Shown here: positions 1-6,847 of the stretch, piece by piece
How positions within the stretch are numbered: position 1 is the first letter of the stretch
Layout: every line of letters starts with the position of its first letter
Assembly: GCA_003232965.1 (NCBI GenBank)
Contig: QIKG01000102.1
Coordinates: 1 to 9,028 of the forward strand
Length of the DNA stretch: 9,028 bases
Origin: Oceanospirillales bacterium
GTDB lineage: Bacteria; Pseudomonadota; Gammaproteobacteria; Xanthomonadales; SZUA-36
Direction: 5' to 3'
Notes under the pieces: model-generated
What the model was told of the DNA's origin: nothing
Database searches by the model: none
What the model saw: the letters and a program-made list of their open reading frames with translations, nothing else
Made by a program: the position numbers and the translations under genes

Positions 1-377
1 TCGATCAGGTGCCGGCAGATATGCATGTGCTGAGCATTAGCGACAATGTGATGAATGCCGGGCATTTTCGGGTTGTCGCTTTGAGTGCGGGTAGTTCGCA
101 GGGCGTTAAAGCTGGCCATGTTTTCTCAGTTTTCCACCCGGGTAATGAGATAGTCGACAAGGCTAAATATGTCAGAGGCACACTCGCCTACGATACAAGA
201 TCTGCTAACGAGAAAGTCACCCTGCCGGATGAGTTTGTTGGTCAGTTGATGGTGTTCCGCAGCTTTAACAATATCAGTTACGGCCTGATAGTCGGTGGCC
301 AACATAAGGCTATCGAAGGCGGCTCGCGTGAGATCAAACAAGGCGATCTGCTTAAACACGGAGATCTGCGTCTCTGA
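1..377 (+). CDS. C-terminal end of a LysM-type peptidoglycan-binding protein (partial, 5' end outside window)
   Basis: The frame is open from the first complete codon (position 3) to TGA at 375-377, so only about the last 124 residues are present. No LysM module, signal peptide or catalytic motif is visible in this part. The identification rests on position directly upstream of dprA and on resemblance of segments such as VPADMHVLSISDNVMNAG and LSAGSSQGVKAGHVFSVFHPG to the C-terminal region of the LysM-domain envelope proteins encoded next to dprA in many gammaproteobacteria. Those proteins are thought to be exported and to bind peptidoglycan. The gene ends in a 4-nt overlap with the proposed dprA start. 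The C-terminal family call is from recall of the family; the LysM domain itself would lie to the left of this window. Confidence 0.7.
   Translation, partial: DQVPADMHVLSISDNVMNAGHFRVVALSAGSSQGVKAGHVFSVFHPGNEIVDKAKYVRGTLAYDTRSANEKVTLPDEFVGQLMVFRSFNNISYGLIVGGQHKAIEGGSREIKQGDLLKHGDLRL
360..376 (+). promoter_or_regulatory. Ribosome binding site and CTG start codon deciding the dprA start
   Basis: GGAG at 360-363 lies 10 nt before CTG at 374-376, inside the end of the upstream coding region. The CTG shares three bases with the TGA of the upstream gene, the same geometry as the common ATGA coupling overlap. No ATG, GTG or TTG occurs in the dprA frame between its upstream stop (353-355) and 572, although clear DprA N-terminal sequence begins right after 374. 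A sequencing error or a recent ATG-to-CTG mutation is an alternative. Confidence 0.6.
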
Positions 378-1534
378 GCACGCCTTTATCCGAATGGTGT
401 ATTGCACTGCGCGCCCCGAAACTGGGGCGTGTAGATATTCTCGCAGCACTGGAGGCAGGCGGTATTGCCTCAGTATTTTCAAATTCTCGACTGCCTTCGA
501 TTACCAGGCGTTACCTGAATCAAACGGGTAATCAAGCACAAAATCAACAGCTTAAATGTGATCTTGACTGGTTGTCTGTCCCTGGCCACCACCTGTTGAC
601 CATTGATAATCCCGACTATCCACCACTATTAAAACGCATTCCTGATCCACCGGTGGCCCTGTGGTTGGTGGGCGACCCGATGCTGTTATGGCAGCCACAG
701 CTTGCGGTTGTAGGCTCTAGAAACCCCACTCGCGGAGGGCTGGAAAACGCCACTGCCTTTGCCGCCTATCTCAGCCAGCAGGGTTTGTTAATGACTTCAG
801 GTCTTGCCGACGGGATTGATGCTGCAGTACATAAGGCGGCACTGAGACAAAGCGCCACTATCGCTGTTTTGGGTACTGGTGTGGATGTGATTTATCCTGC
901 CTGCAACCGCGCACTGGCGGCACAAATTGCCACTCAGGGCTTGCTGGTTTCCGAATTTCCGCCGGGTACCGAGGCGCGGCCCTCACACTTTCCTTCCCGG
1001 AATAGAATTATCAGCGGACTTTCTTTGGGAACGCTGGTGGTTGAAGCTGGCTATCGCAGCGGTTCATTAATCACAGCAAGGCTGGCATCCGAGCAGGGCC
1101 GCGAAATATTTGCGATTCCAGGGTCAATCCACAACCCTATGGCGCGCGGTTGTCATCGGCTGATTCGCGATGGTGCCAAACTGGTGGAAACCGGTAAAGA
1201 TGTGCTCCAGGAATTAACTGCGGTTGCTGCTGAATTGGCCGGAGAACTGCGACAACGACTGACTGCTGAAGAAGAAAGCGAGCAGCCCTTGTATGCCGAT
1301 GTAAGCACACCCATATCTGCTGGTAATACGCTTGATTCTACGGTTTCGGGCATGCCGGATGATCCTGAATACCGGCAATTGTGGGACTGTTTAAGCTATG
1401 ATCCACAGCATGTGGACAAAATTAGTAGTGCTTGCGGATTGACACCGCAGGCTGTGTCTTCCATGCTACTCATGCTGGAGTTGAGAGGATTGGTGGAAAC
1501 CCATTCTGGAGGCGCTTTCAGCCGTAAATCATAA
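374..1534 (+). CDS. dprA: DNA-processing protein DprA (Smf), apparent CTG start
   Basis: DprA binds incoming single-stranded DNA in the cytoplasm, loads RecA onto it, and supports natural transformation and recombination. From CTG at 374 the protein has 386 residues, normal for the family. The N-terminal part (WCIALRAPKLGRVDILAALE) is the usual SAM-like region. The Rossmann core follows, with VVGSRNPTRGG from about residue 112, TSGLADGIDAAVHKAAL, VLGTGVDVIYPACN, FPSRNRIISGLS and FAIPGSIHNPMARGCHRLIRDGA. A C-terminal winged-helix domain (LWDCLSYDPQHVDKISSACG onward) completes it. The frame is closed by TAA at 353-355, and the first ATG/GTG/TTG codon after that is TTG at 572, which would remove about 66 conserved N-terminal residues. 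CTG at 374 forms a CTGA overlap with the preceding stop and has a GGAG 10 nt upstream (360-363). The family call is very secure; the start codon is inferred. Confidence 0.95.
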   Translation: MSTPLSEWCIALRAPKLGRVDILAALEAGGIASVFSNSRLPSITRRYLNQTGNQAQNQQLKCDLDWLSVPGHHLLTIDNPDYPPLLKRIPDPPVALWLVGDPMLLWQPQLAVVGSRNPTRGGLENATAFAAYLSQQGLLMTSGLADGIDAAVHKAALRQSATIAVLGTGVDVIYPACNRALAAQIATQGLLVSEFPPGTEARPSHFPSRNRIISGLSLGTLVVEAGYRSGSLITARLASEQGREIFAIPGSIHNPMARGCHRLIRDGAKLVETGKDVLQELTAVAAELAGELRQRLTAEEESEQPLYADVSTPISAGNTLDSTVSGMPDDPEYRQLWDCLSYDPQHVDKISSACGLTPQAVSSMLLMLELRGLVETHSGGAFSRKS

Positions 1535-1553
1535 TTTTAGAGTAAAGAAAGAA

Positions 1554-2030
1554 ATGAAAGAAAATGTACTCGAGGTGCTGATGTACCTGTTTGAAAACTA
1601 TATCTACGAGCAGCCTACGGCAGCCGATGACCGGCATTCGATGGAGGAATCACTGCATCAGGCTGGTTTTACCAACATTGAAATTGACAAGGCCTTTCAC
1701 TGGCTTGATGTGCTGGCAGAGCAGCGTGACAGCTCAGCTGCAGTAGTCAGCAATAATCAACCCATGCGGGTTTATACCGCGGATGAACTGGATCGTTTGG
1801 ATGCAGATTGTCGTGGATTTTTGTTATATTTAGAAAATACAGCAGTGCTCGATACCCATTGCCGCGAGTTGGTTTTAGATCGTTTGCAAGCACTGGAAAA
1901 CGAGGATATTGACCTCGAAGATGTGAAGTGGGTGGTGCTGATGGTACTCTTCAATCAACCCGGTCAAGAGGCAAATTTTGCTTCGATGGAAGATTTGATG
2001 TTTGACAATGAGGGAGAATACCTGCATTAA
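1554..2030 (+). CDS. smg: Smg family protein (DUF494)
   Basis: The protein has 158 residues, close to E. coli Smg (157). It begins MKENVLEVLMYLFENYIYEQ, the characteristic Smg opening, and is rich in acidic and helical segments. A conserved central stretch reads GFLLYLENTAVLDTHCRELV (about residues 89-108), followed by VKWVVLMVLFNQPGQE. There is no signal peptide or membrane segment, so it should be cytoplasmic. Its molecular function is not established; it is known as a conserved gene between dprA and a topoisomerase-related gene. It starts 19 nt after the dprA stop behind a weak purine-rich leader (AAAGAAAGAA) and probably shares the dprA transcript. The 3' flank carries the small palindrome AGGAGCTCCT at 2036-2045. 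Confidence 0.93.
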   Translation: MKENVLEVLMYLFENYIYEQPTAADDRHSMEESLHQAGFTNIEIDKAFHWLDVLAEQRDSSAAVVSNNQPMRVYTADELDRLDADCRGFLLYLENTAVLDTHCRELVLDRLQALENEDIDLEDVKWVVLMVLFNQPGQEANFASMEDLMFDNEGEYLH

Positions 2031-2097
2031 TAATAAGGAGCTCCTGTTTTCAGCCGTTTTCGGCATTGTTTTCTAGTAACAGGATAAATCATTGCGC

Positions 2098-2128
2098 ACA
2101 ACCGGCGGTCGTAAAGATCGTCGGTTGT
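2098..2128 (+). other. Stable hairpin in the topA leader
   Basis: ACAACCGGCGGT (2098-2109) can pair with ATCGTCGGTTGT (2117-2128) over 12 base pairs, two of them G-U, around a 7-nt loop. The hairpin ends 21 nt before the topA ATG. No run of T follows, so it does not look like an intrinsic terminator. It could be part of the topA 5' untranslated region, a protein-binding site, or an attenuating structure between smg and topA. The structure is seen directly; the role is unknown. Confidence 0.5.
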
Positions 2129-2149
2129 CGTTTAGTTAGGCAAGAAGAG

Positions 2150-4630
2150 ATGGCAAAAAATCTGTTGATCGTGGAGTCGCCGGCAAAGGCGACCACCATT
2201 AATAAATATCTGGGCAAGGACTTTAAAGTGCTGGCCTCGTTCGGTCATGTGCGTGATTTGATAAAAGGCGACGGTGCAATTGAAACCGATGCGGATTTCA
2301 AAATGCATTACCGGCGGATTCCGCGCAGTAAAAAAAATATCGATGCAATAATTCGTGAAGCCAAAAAAGCGGAGGCTATTTATCTGGCAACCGATCTGGA
2401 TCGCGAGGGAGAAGCCATATCCTGGCATGTGGCAGAAATCCTGCGCGATAAAAAGTTACTGAAAGATAAAAAAGTTTTTCGGGTGGTGTTTTCAGAAATC
2501 ACCAAAAAAGCTATTCAGGGCGCGGTCGCCAACCCTCGCGAGTTGGATATGAACCTGGTGAATGCCCAACAGGGTCGCCGGGCACTCGATCGCTTGGTGG
2601 GTTTTAATCTTTCACCTTTGTTGTGGCGCAAGGTTAATCCGGGGCTTTCAGCCGGCCGGGTACAGTCACCCGCATTACGCTTGATTGTTGAACGCGAAGC
2701 TGAAATTGAGGCTTTCGACCCGCAAGAATACTGGACCATTGAGGCCGACCTCAGCAAAGATGATAAAGATTTTATTGCCAATCTGGATATTCTTGACGGC
2801 AATAAAGTTAAAAAATTCGATATCAACAATGCATCCCAAGCTAACGGCATTCGCGACCGCCTAGCACTCGCAGCTGCGGGCGAGCTCAAAGTCGCGCGGA
2901 TTACCCGCAGAGAAAAACAACGCCGCCCAGCTCCGCCGTTTATCACTTCTACACTGCAGGTTGATGCCGCCAGAAAAATTGGTTTTACCGCACAGCGCAC
3001 CATGCGTACCGCACAAAAACTCTATGAAGGCGTGCCAGTAGAAGGCAGCAACGAGGGTTTGATTACCTATATGCGTACCGATTCGGTATCGTTGTCGGCC
3101 GATGCGCTCAGCGATATACGCAAACAAATCAGCAGTCAGTATGGTGCTGAAAATGTGCCGGAAAAACCCAATTATTATAAAACCAAAGCAAAAAATGCCC
3201 AGGAAGCGCATGAAGCCATCCGTGTAACTTCAGCCAGTTTGACCCCATCCAGGGTGAGGCCATTCCTGGATGGTGACCAATTTAAACTTTACAGTTTGAT
3301 TTGGCAGCGAACCATAGCATCGCAGATGATTCCTGCGCTGATGCATTTGGTGGCCGCAGAATTTGATGTCAACGGCGCCACTTTTCGTGCCAGCGGTTCG
3401 ACCATTGCCCGTCCCGGTTTTCTCGCAGCCTACGAAGAAAGTGTTGCCCAGACAGAGAAGAAAGATGAAAAACGCCTGCCGGCACTAATCGAAGGCGAAG
3501 TTGTTGGTCTGGCAACGATTCGTTCAGAGCAACACTTTACTTCACCACCGCCGCGTTATTCTGAGGCCAGTTTGGTAAAAGTGCTGGAAGAATATGGCAT
3601 CGGCCGTCCTTCAACTTATGCCAATATTATTTCCACTCTGGTTAACCGGGATTATGTGCTGCTCGACCGCAAACGCTTCCACCCTACCGATACCGGCATA
3701 GTGGTGGCCACCTTCCTGACTAAACATTTCGAAGATTATGTCGACTACGGATTTACCGCCCGGCTGGAAGACTCCCTGGATGCGGTATCTCGTGGAGAAA
3801 AAGACTGGGTACCGTTGATGAAATCCTTCTGGAAACCCTTCATCGCGTTGGTTAAAGAAAAAGAAGAAAGTGTATCTCGCAGCGAAGCCAAAATGAAACG
3901 CTTGCTGGGCAATGTACCGCCGAACCATGTTAAAAACAAACTGGGTGAAGAACTGGAACTATCCGTTCGGCTGGGCCGCTACGGGCCGTATGCACAAATC
4001 GGAACGCGTGAAGATTTTGAAAATACCGACGGCAAGCCGGAGTTTGCCGGGCTTCGTTTCGGTCAACGCATCAGCACCATTACCTATGGTGAGGCACTGG
4101 AATTGTTTAAGTTGCCACGGCAACTGGGCGACACCGTCGATGGCGAGTCGGTTACTACCAATATTGGTCGTTTCGGACCCTATATCCGCTATGGCAGTAA
4201 ATTTGTATCGCTTAAAGGCGATGATGACCCATACACGGTTGAATTGCCGCGGGCACTGGAGCTGATTAAAGAAAAAATCGCTGCAGACTTAGCTAAAATT
4301 CTGAAAGTTATCAAAGACACCCCCATGGGCGAAATCCAGATTGTTAAAGGTCGCTGGGGGCCTTTTGTAACTGATGGGCATAAAAATGCCCGGCTGGGAC
4401 CAAAAGATGTCGACTGGGAAGCCTTTAGCCTGGAGCAGCTGTTAAAAATGCTAGAAGCCGCGCCGGAACCCAAAGGCCGTAAAAAGAAGGCCAGCAAGAA
4501 AAAAACTGCGAAGAAGAAAACCCGGAAAAAGAAAACCAGTAAGAAAAAACGCAGTAAGAAGAAAGCTACCAGAAAAAAAGCTAGCAAGAAAAAAACCGCA
4601 GGAAAAGGCGCCGCTAAAGCGACTGTATAG
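2150..4630 (+). CDS. topA: DNA topoisomerase I (type IA), zinc-ribbon-free with lysine-rich tail
   Basis: TopA relaxes negative supercoils by cutting and rejoining one strand through a 5'-phosphotyrosine. The start is ATG at 2150, behind AAGAAGAG, giving the canonical opening MAKNLLIVESPAKA and 826 residues. An upstream in-frame TTG at 2066 would add 28 unconserved residues across the leader hairpin and is rejected. The Toprim domain carries Glu9 and the metal-binding D82-x-D84-x-E86 (ATDLDREGEA). The active-site tyrosine is Tyr307 in LITYMRTDSV. The conserved HEAIR and GIGRPSTYA motifs follow. The C-terminal part has no CxxC zinc ribbons; no cysteine is seen anywhere in the protein. Instead there are topoisomerase C-terminal repeats with GRYGPY, GRFGPYIRYG and GRWGPFV cores, as in mycobacterial TopA. 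Residues 775-826 are a tail of lysine-rich pentads (ASKKK, TAKKK, TRKKK and so on), with 26 lysines in 52 residues, likely a DNA-binding arm. Confidence 0.97.
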   Translation: MAKNLLIVESPAKATTINKYLGKDFKVLASFGHVRDLIKGDGAIETDADFKMHYRRIPRSKKNIDAIIREAKKAEAIYLATDLDREGEAISWHVAEILRDKKLLKDKKVFRVVFSEITKKAIQGAVANPRELDMNLVNAQQGRRALDRLVGFNLSPLLWRKVNPGLSAGRVQSPALRLIVEREAEIEAFDPQEYWTIEADLSKDDKDFIANLDILDGNKVKKFDINNASQANGIRDRLALAAAGELKVARITRREKQRRPAPPFITSTLQVDAARKIGFTAQRTMRTAQKLYEGVPVEGSNEGLITYMRTDSVSLSADALSDIRKQISSQYGAENVPEKPNYYKTKAKNAQEAHEAIRVTSASLTPSRVRPFLDGDQFKLYSLIWQRTIASQMIPALMHLVAAEFDVNGATFRASGSTIARPGFLAAYEESVAQTEKKDEKRLPALIEGEVVGLATIRSEQHFTSPPPRYSEASLVKVLEEYGIGRPSTYANIISTLVNRDYVLLDRKRFHPTDTGIVVATFLTKHFEDYVDYGFTARLEDSLDAVSRGEKDWVPLMKSFWKPFIALVKEKEESVSRSEAKMKRLLGNVPPNHVKNKLGEELELSVRLGRYGPYAQIGTREDFENTDGKPEFAGLRFGQRISTITYGEALELFKLPRQLGDTVDGESVTTNIGRFGPYIRYGSKFVSLKGDDDPYTVELPRALELIKEKIAADLAKILKVIKDTPMGEIQIVKGRWGPFVTDGHKNARLGPKDVDWEAFSLEQLLKMLEAAPEPKGRKKKASKKKTAKKKTRKKKTSKKKRSKKKATRKKASKKKTAGKGAAKATV
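4472..4627 (+). repeat. Pentad repeat region encoding the TopA lysine-rich tail
   Basis: About seven degenerate 15-bp units encode xxKKK pentads (ASKKK, TAKKK, TRKKK, TSKKK, RSKKK, ATRKK, ASKKK). The DNA is very A-rich on the + strand. Lysine is encoded by both AAA and AAG, and the third positions vary between units, so the array is old or selected at protein level rather than freshly slipped. Such arrays often vary in copy number between related strains. Confidence 0.75.
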
Positions 4631-4633
4631 ACC

Positions 4634-5203
4634 ATGAGCGCATCTTTGCCTGAATTGTCGACTGAGGGAGCGGTGGACGCATTAATTGCGGGAGAGGTTA
4701 TTGCATGGCCTACAGAAGCAGTTTGGGGGCTAGGTTGTGACCCGTACAATCCCAAAGCAGTAGCAAAGCTCCTAAGTATCAAACAGCGCCCGGCAGAGAT
4801 GGGCTTGATTTTGATCGCCGCAGATTTCGAACAATTGCAAAACCTACTGTCGCCGGTCACGGTCTGTGAAATGGGCCGCGCACTTGGTAGTTGGCCGGGT
4901 CCGGTGAGTTGGTTATTCCCAGTAAAACCCGATACCCCCGACTGGTTACGCGGCAAACACCAAACCCTGGCAGTGCGGGTTACCGACCACCCGTTAAGTC
5001 GACGCTTATGCCGTGTTTTTGGGGGGCCGTTAGTATCTACCAGCGCCAACCCAACAGCTTCAGTCGCGGCCACCAGCTTGGCTGAAGTTAAAAAATATTT
5101 CAGCGGATCTGAGCTGGCAGGTTATCTCGATGGCGACCTCGGCGAGCAAAGCAAAGTTAGTGAAATTCGAGACCTCATCAGCAATACATTGATTCGCGGT
5201 TAA
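4634..5203 (+). CDS. tsaC: L-threonylcarbamoyladenylate synthase TsaC
   Basis: TsaC makes L-threonylcarbamoyl-AMP from threonine, bicarbonate and ATP. TsaD and its partners then transfer the group to A37 of ANN-decoding tRNAs (t6A). The protein has 189 residues, the usual length of the short TsaC form without the C-terminal Sua5 domain. Motifs of the YrdC fold are visible: WPTEAVWGLGCD (residues 25-36), the KxR motif K50-Q-R52, GLILIAADFEQL, WPGPVSWLFP, LAVRVTDHPL and the SxN motif S137-A-N139 in LVSTSANP. The C-terminus SEIRDLISNTLIRG matches the bacterial TsaC type. It starts 3 nt after the topA stop with no clear ribosome binding site, which points to translational coupling with topA. Cytoplasmic. 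Confidence 0.95.
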   Translation: MSASLPELSTEGAVDALIAGEVIAWPTEAVWGLGCDPYNPKAVAKLLSIKQRPAEMGLILIAADFEQLQNLLSPVTVCEMGRALGSWPGPVSWLFPVKPDTPDWLRGKHQTLAVRVTDHPLSRRLCRVFGGPLVSTSANPTASVAATSLAEVKKYFSGSELAGYLDGDLGEQSKVSEIRDLISNTLIRG

Positions 5204-5237
5204 GGTCCCAATCTGGGCAACAAGTTAGAGTACCCAT

Positions 5238-6170
5238 ATGAGTATTGATATTGAAGCGGTAGAAAGTTACTTACTAGGCTTGCAAGAAAGCATCTGTGAT
5301 GGTCTCAGTAAAGCCGATGGTGAAGCTGATTTTATTTTAGACCAATGGCAACGCCGGGCGAGTGATGCAAATGCAAATGCCTTGAAGGGTGGCGGGCGCA
5401 CCCGGGTTATGACCCATGGTGCAGTGATTGAAAAAGCCGGGGTTAATTATTCCCGGGTTCACGGTACCCAACTGCCGGCCTCGGCAACCGCTGCCAGACC
5501 ACAACTGGCCGGGCGGTCGTTTCAAGCATTGGGTGTTTCGCTGGTGATTCACCCGCTGAATCCACACATCCCCACCTCACACGCCAATGTGCGATTTTTT
5601 ATCGCTGAAAAAGCGGGTGAAGAACCGGTTTGGTGGTTTGGGGGTGGTTGGGATTTAACCCCGTATTACCCGCGCCGGGAAGATGTAATTCATTGGCACC
5701 AAACGGCTAAAACAGCCTGTGAACCCTTTGGAGAAACGGTTTATGCAGAGTATAAAAAGTGGTGTGATGACTATTTCTATCTGCCCCATCGGGATGAAAC
5801 CCGAGGTGTGGGCGGATTGTTTTTTGATGACTTAAATGAAGCTGGGTTTGAGCATTGTTTTGCCCTGACCCGGGCAGTGGGCGATGCGTATCTGCCAGCT
5901 TACCTGCCGATAGTTCAACGCCGAAAGAATGACCCCTATAGCCCAGAGCAAGTCGACTTTCAGCGTTATCGCCGCGGTCGCTATGTGGAATTCAACCTGG
6001 TCTATGATCGCGGCACTTTATTCGGCTTGCAATCGGGCGGGCGTACCGAATCTATCCTCATGTCATTACCCCCGCTCGCCGCCTGGGACTATAACTGGCA
6101 GCCTGAGCCGGGTAGTGCCGAAGAAGACCTGTATTTAAACTACCTGAAGCCGGTAGATTGGTTAGCATAG
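5238..6170 (+). CDS. hemF: Oxygen-dependent coproporphyrinogen III oxidase HemF
   Basis: HemF converts coproporphyrinogen III to protoporphyrinogen IX by two oxygen-dependent decarboxylations, in the cytoplasm. The protein has 310 residues against about 299 in E. coli. Conserved blocks are VIHPLNPHIPTSHANVRFF, WWFGGGWDLTPYYP, IHWHQTAK, YFYLPHRDETRGVGGLFFDDL and RRGRYVEFNLVYDRGT, ending LPPLAAWDYNW. His105, His115, His154 and His184 are offset by nine residues from E. coli His96, His106, His145 and His175, the metal/active-site histidines. It lies 34 nt after tsaC, with only a weak GAG (5228-5230) before the ATG. In related genomes aroE often follows; it is not seen here. The gene is the last of the housekeeping block. 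Confidence 0.97.
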   Translation: MSIDIEAVESYLLGLQESICDGLSKADGEADFILDQWQRRASDANANALKGGGRTRVMTHGAVIEKAGVNYSRVHGTQLPASATAARPQLAGRSFQALGVSLVIHPLNPHIPTSHANVRFFIAEKAGEEPVWWFGGGWDLTPYYPRREDVIHWHQTAKTACEPFGETVYAEYKKWCDDYFYLPHRDETRGVGGLFFDDLNEAGFEHCFALTRAVGDAYLPAYLPIVQRRKNDPYSPEQVDFQRYRRGRYVEFNLVYDRGTLFGLQSGGRTESILMSLPPLAAWDYNWQPEPGSAEEDLYLNYLKPVDWLA

Positions 6171-6389
6171 AAAGTCGTAAGCGTTATACTAAATTCTATT
6201 AAATATATAGAAACAGAGGCTTAGCCGTGATAGGTAAAGAAAACCAAACTTTTTTACTTATTTGCGGAACAAATCAAAAAATCCCCGGTCATAACTACCG
6301 TCACCCCTATGTGACAAGATCCGTTAACCCTCCCTCGACGGATCGAATACGGATTTGGTCTGTCCCCCAACGACCAATCCATTTATTAA
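6171..6389. other. Gene-free structured spacer after hemF
   Basis: No convincing gene is present. The stretch holds several inverted repeats: TTCTAT (6194-6199) with ATAGAA (6207-6212), GATCCGT (6318-6324) with ACGGATC (6338-6344), and GGATTTGGTC (6351-6360) with GACCAATCC (6372-6380, one bulged T). These lead straight into the terminator at 6390-6422. The string of hairpins before a strong terminator could be a small RNA or just the trailing part of the hemF transcript. A TATACT at 6185-6190 could be a -10 box but lacks a good -35. Confidence 0.4.
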
Positions 6390-6422
6390 CCTCGAGCCAT
6401 TTTGGTTCGAGGTTTTTTTTTT
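6390..6422 (+). terminator. Intrinsic (Rho-independent) terminator
   Basis: CCTCGAGCC (6390-6398) pairs with GGTTCGAGG (6404-6412) over nine base pairs (one G-U), with a 5-nt loop, followed by ten T. This is a textbook intrinsic terminator in the + direction. It should end the transcript running through hemF, or a small RNA encoded in the preceding spacer, and it insulates the housekeeping block from the repeats downstream. Confidence 0.9.
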
Positions 6423-6423
6423 G

Positions 6424-6439
6424 CCTACATGGATGTAGG
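6424..6439. repeat. Perfect palindromic junction CCTACAT-GG-ATGTAGG
   Basis: CCTACAT (6424-6430) is mirrored by ATGTAGG (6433-6439) across two bases. The right arm is the first part of repeat copy A; the left arm is unique sequence, since copies B and C are preceded by CCGCCCG instead. The palindrome therefore exists only at the left edge of the array, immediately after the terminator's T run. Confidence 0.6.
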
Positions 6440-6641
6440 TAGATCGCGGGCGCAAGGATGCGCAAGAGCGATCCCTTCACGCTACCTAGGTGTTTCTCAG
6501 TGCCCCTACTTTGAAATGAATCCGCAGGACTTGGCCTTCCCTCGGCCAATAACCAAGGCTATTGGTCCTCAGTCCAGTCCTGCGCCATGCGAACCCACCC
6601 CTGTACCAGAAACGCGCCCCCTGACCTGATCACTCCGCCCG
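6431..6641. repeat. Tandem ~208-bp repeat, copy A (211 bp)
   Basis: This copy starts GGATGTAGGTAGATCGC and ends ACTCCGCCCG. Its first ~45 bases and last ~60 bases match copy B almost perfectly, while the centre (about 6507-6540) has diverged strongly. It contains the stem GATCGC (6442-6447) with GCGATC (6468-6473) enclosing two GCGC blocks, a direct repeat GCGCAAG (6450-6456, 6460-6466), and a second inverted repeat CCAATA (6545-6550) with TATTGG (6559-6564). Stops and frame changes between copies argue against coding. The repeat family is not one I can name. Confidence 0.85.
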
Positions 6642-6847
6642 GGATGTAGGTAGATCGCGGGCGCAAGGATGCGCAAGAGCGATCCCTCCACGCTGCCCCA
6701 GTGTTTCTCAGTGCCTCTGGTTTGGTCTGAGTCCACAGAACTTGGGTTTCCCTCGGCCAATAGGCTATGGCTATTGATCTCAGTCCAGCGCCATGCGAAC
6801 CCACCCCTGTACCAGAAACGCGCCCCCTGACCTGATCACTCCGCCCG
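6642..6847. repeat. Tandem ~208-bp repeat, copy B (206 bp)
   Basis: This is the second head-to-tail copy and the most regular. It keeps the GATCGC...GCGATC hairpin near its left end. The central inverted repeat survives in altered form (CCAATAGGCTATGGCTATTG), with changes on both arms, which suggests that pairing rather than primary sequence is kept. The right ~60 bases (CCATGCGAACCCACCCCTG onward to CCGCCCG) are nearly identical to copy A. The length difference from copy A (5 bp) is not a multiple of three. Confidence 0.85.

Noticed and set aside
2036..2045. AGGAGCTCCT palindrome after smg as a terminator
   Set aside because: It has no loop and is followed by only four T, so it cannot form a useful terminator hairpin; it may simply be chance.
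2066..2149. N-terminal extension of TopA by 28 residues from TTG at 2066
   Set aside because: The extension has no family resemblance and covers the leader hairpin, while ATG at 2150 gives the standard MAKNLLIVESPAKA start with a purine-rich ribosome binding site.
4189..5073. Long minus-strand reading frame opposite the end of topA and tsaC
   Set aside because: It is the antisense of the lysine-rich topA tail (giving phenylalanine runs) and of tsaC, both of which are clear genes on the + strand.
6227..6442. 71-residue GTG-start reading frame after hemF with a GAGG upstream
   Set aside because: It runs through the strong intrinsic terminator (6390-6422) and into the repeat, its composition is not protein-like, and it contains the palindromic arms of the spacer.
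6307..6804. Minus-strand reading frames across the repeats (products ending SLLRILAPAIYLHP)
   Set aside because: They simply translate the repeat. Copy lengths differ by 5 bp, so frames are not kept between copies, and no ribosome binding sites are seen. Similar frames arise wherever such a repeat occurs.
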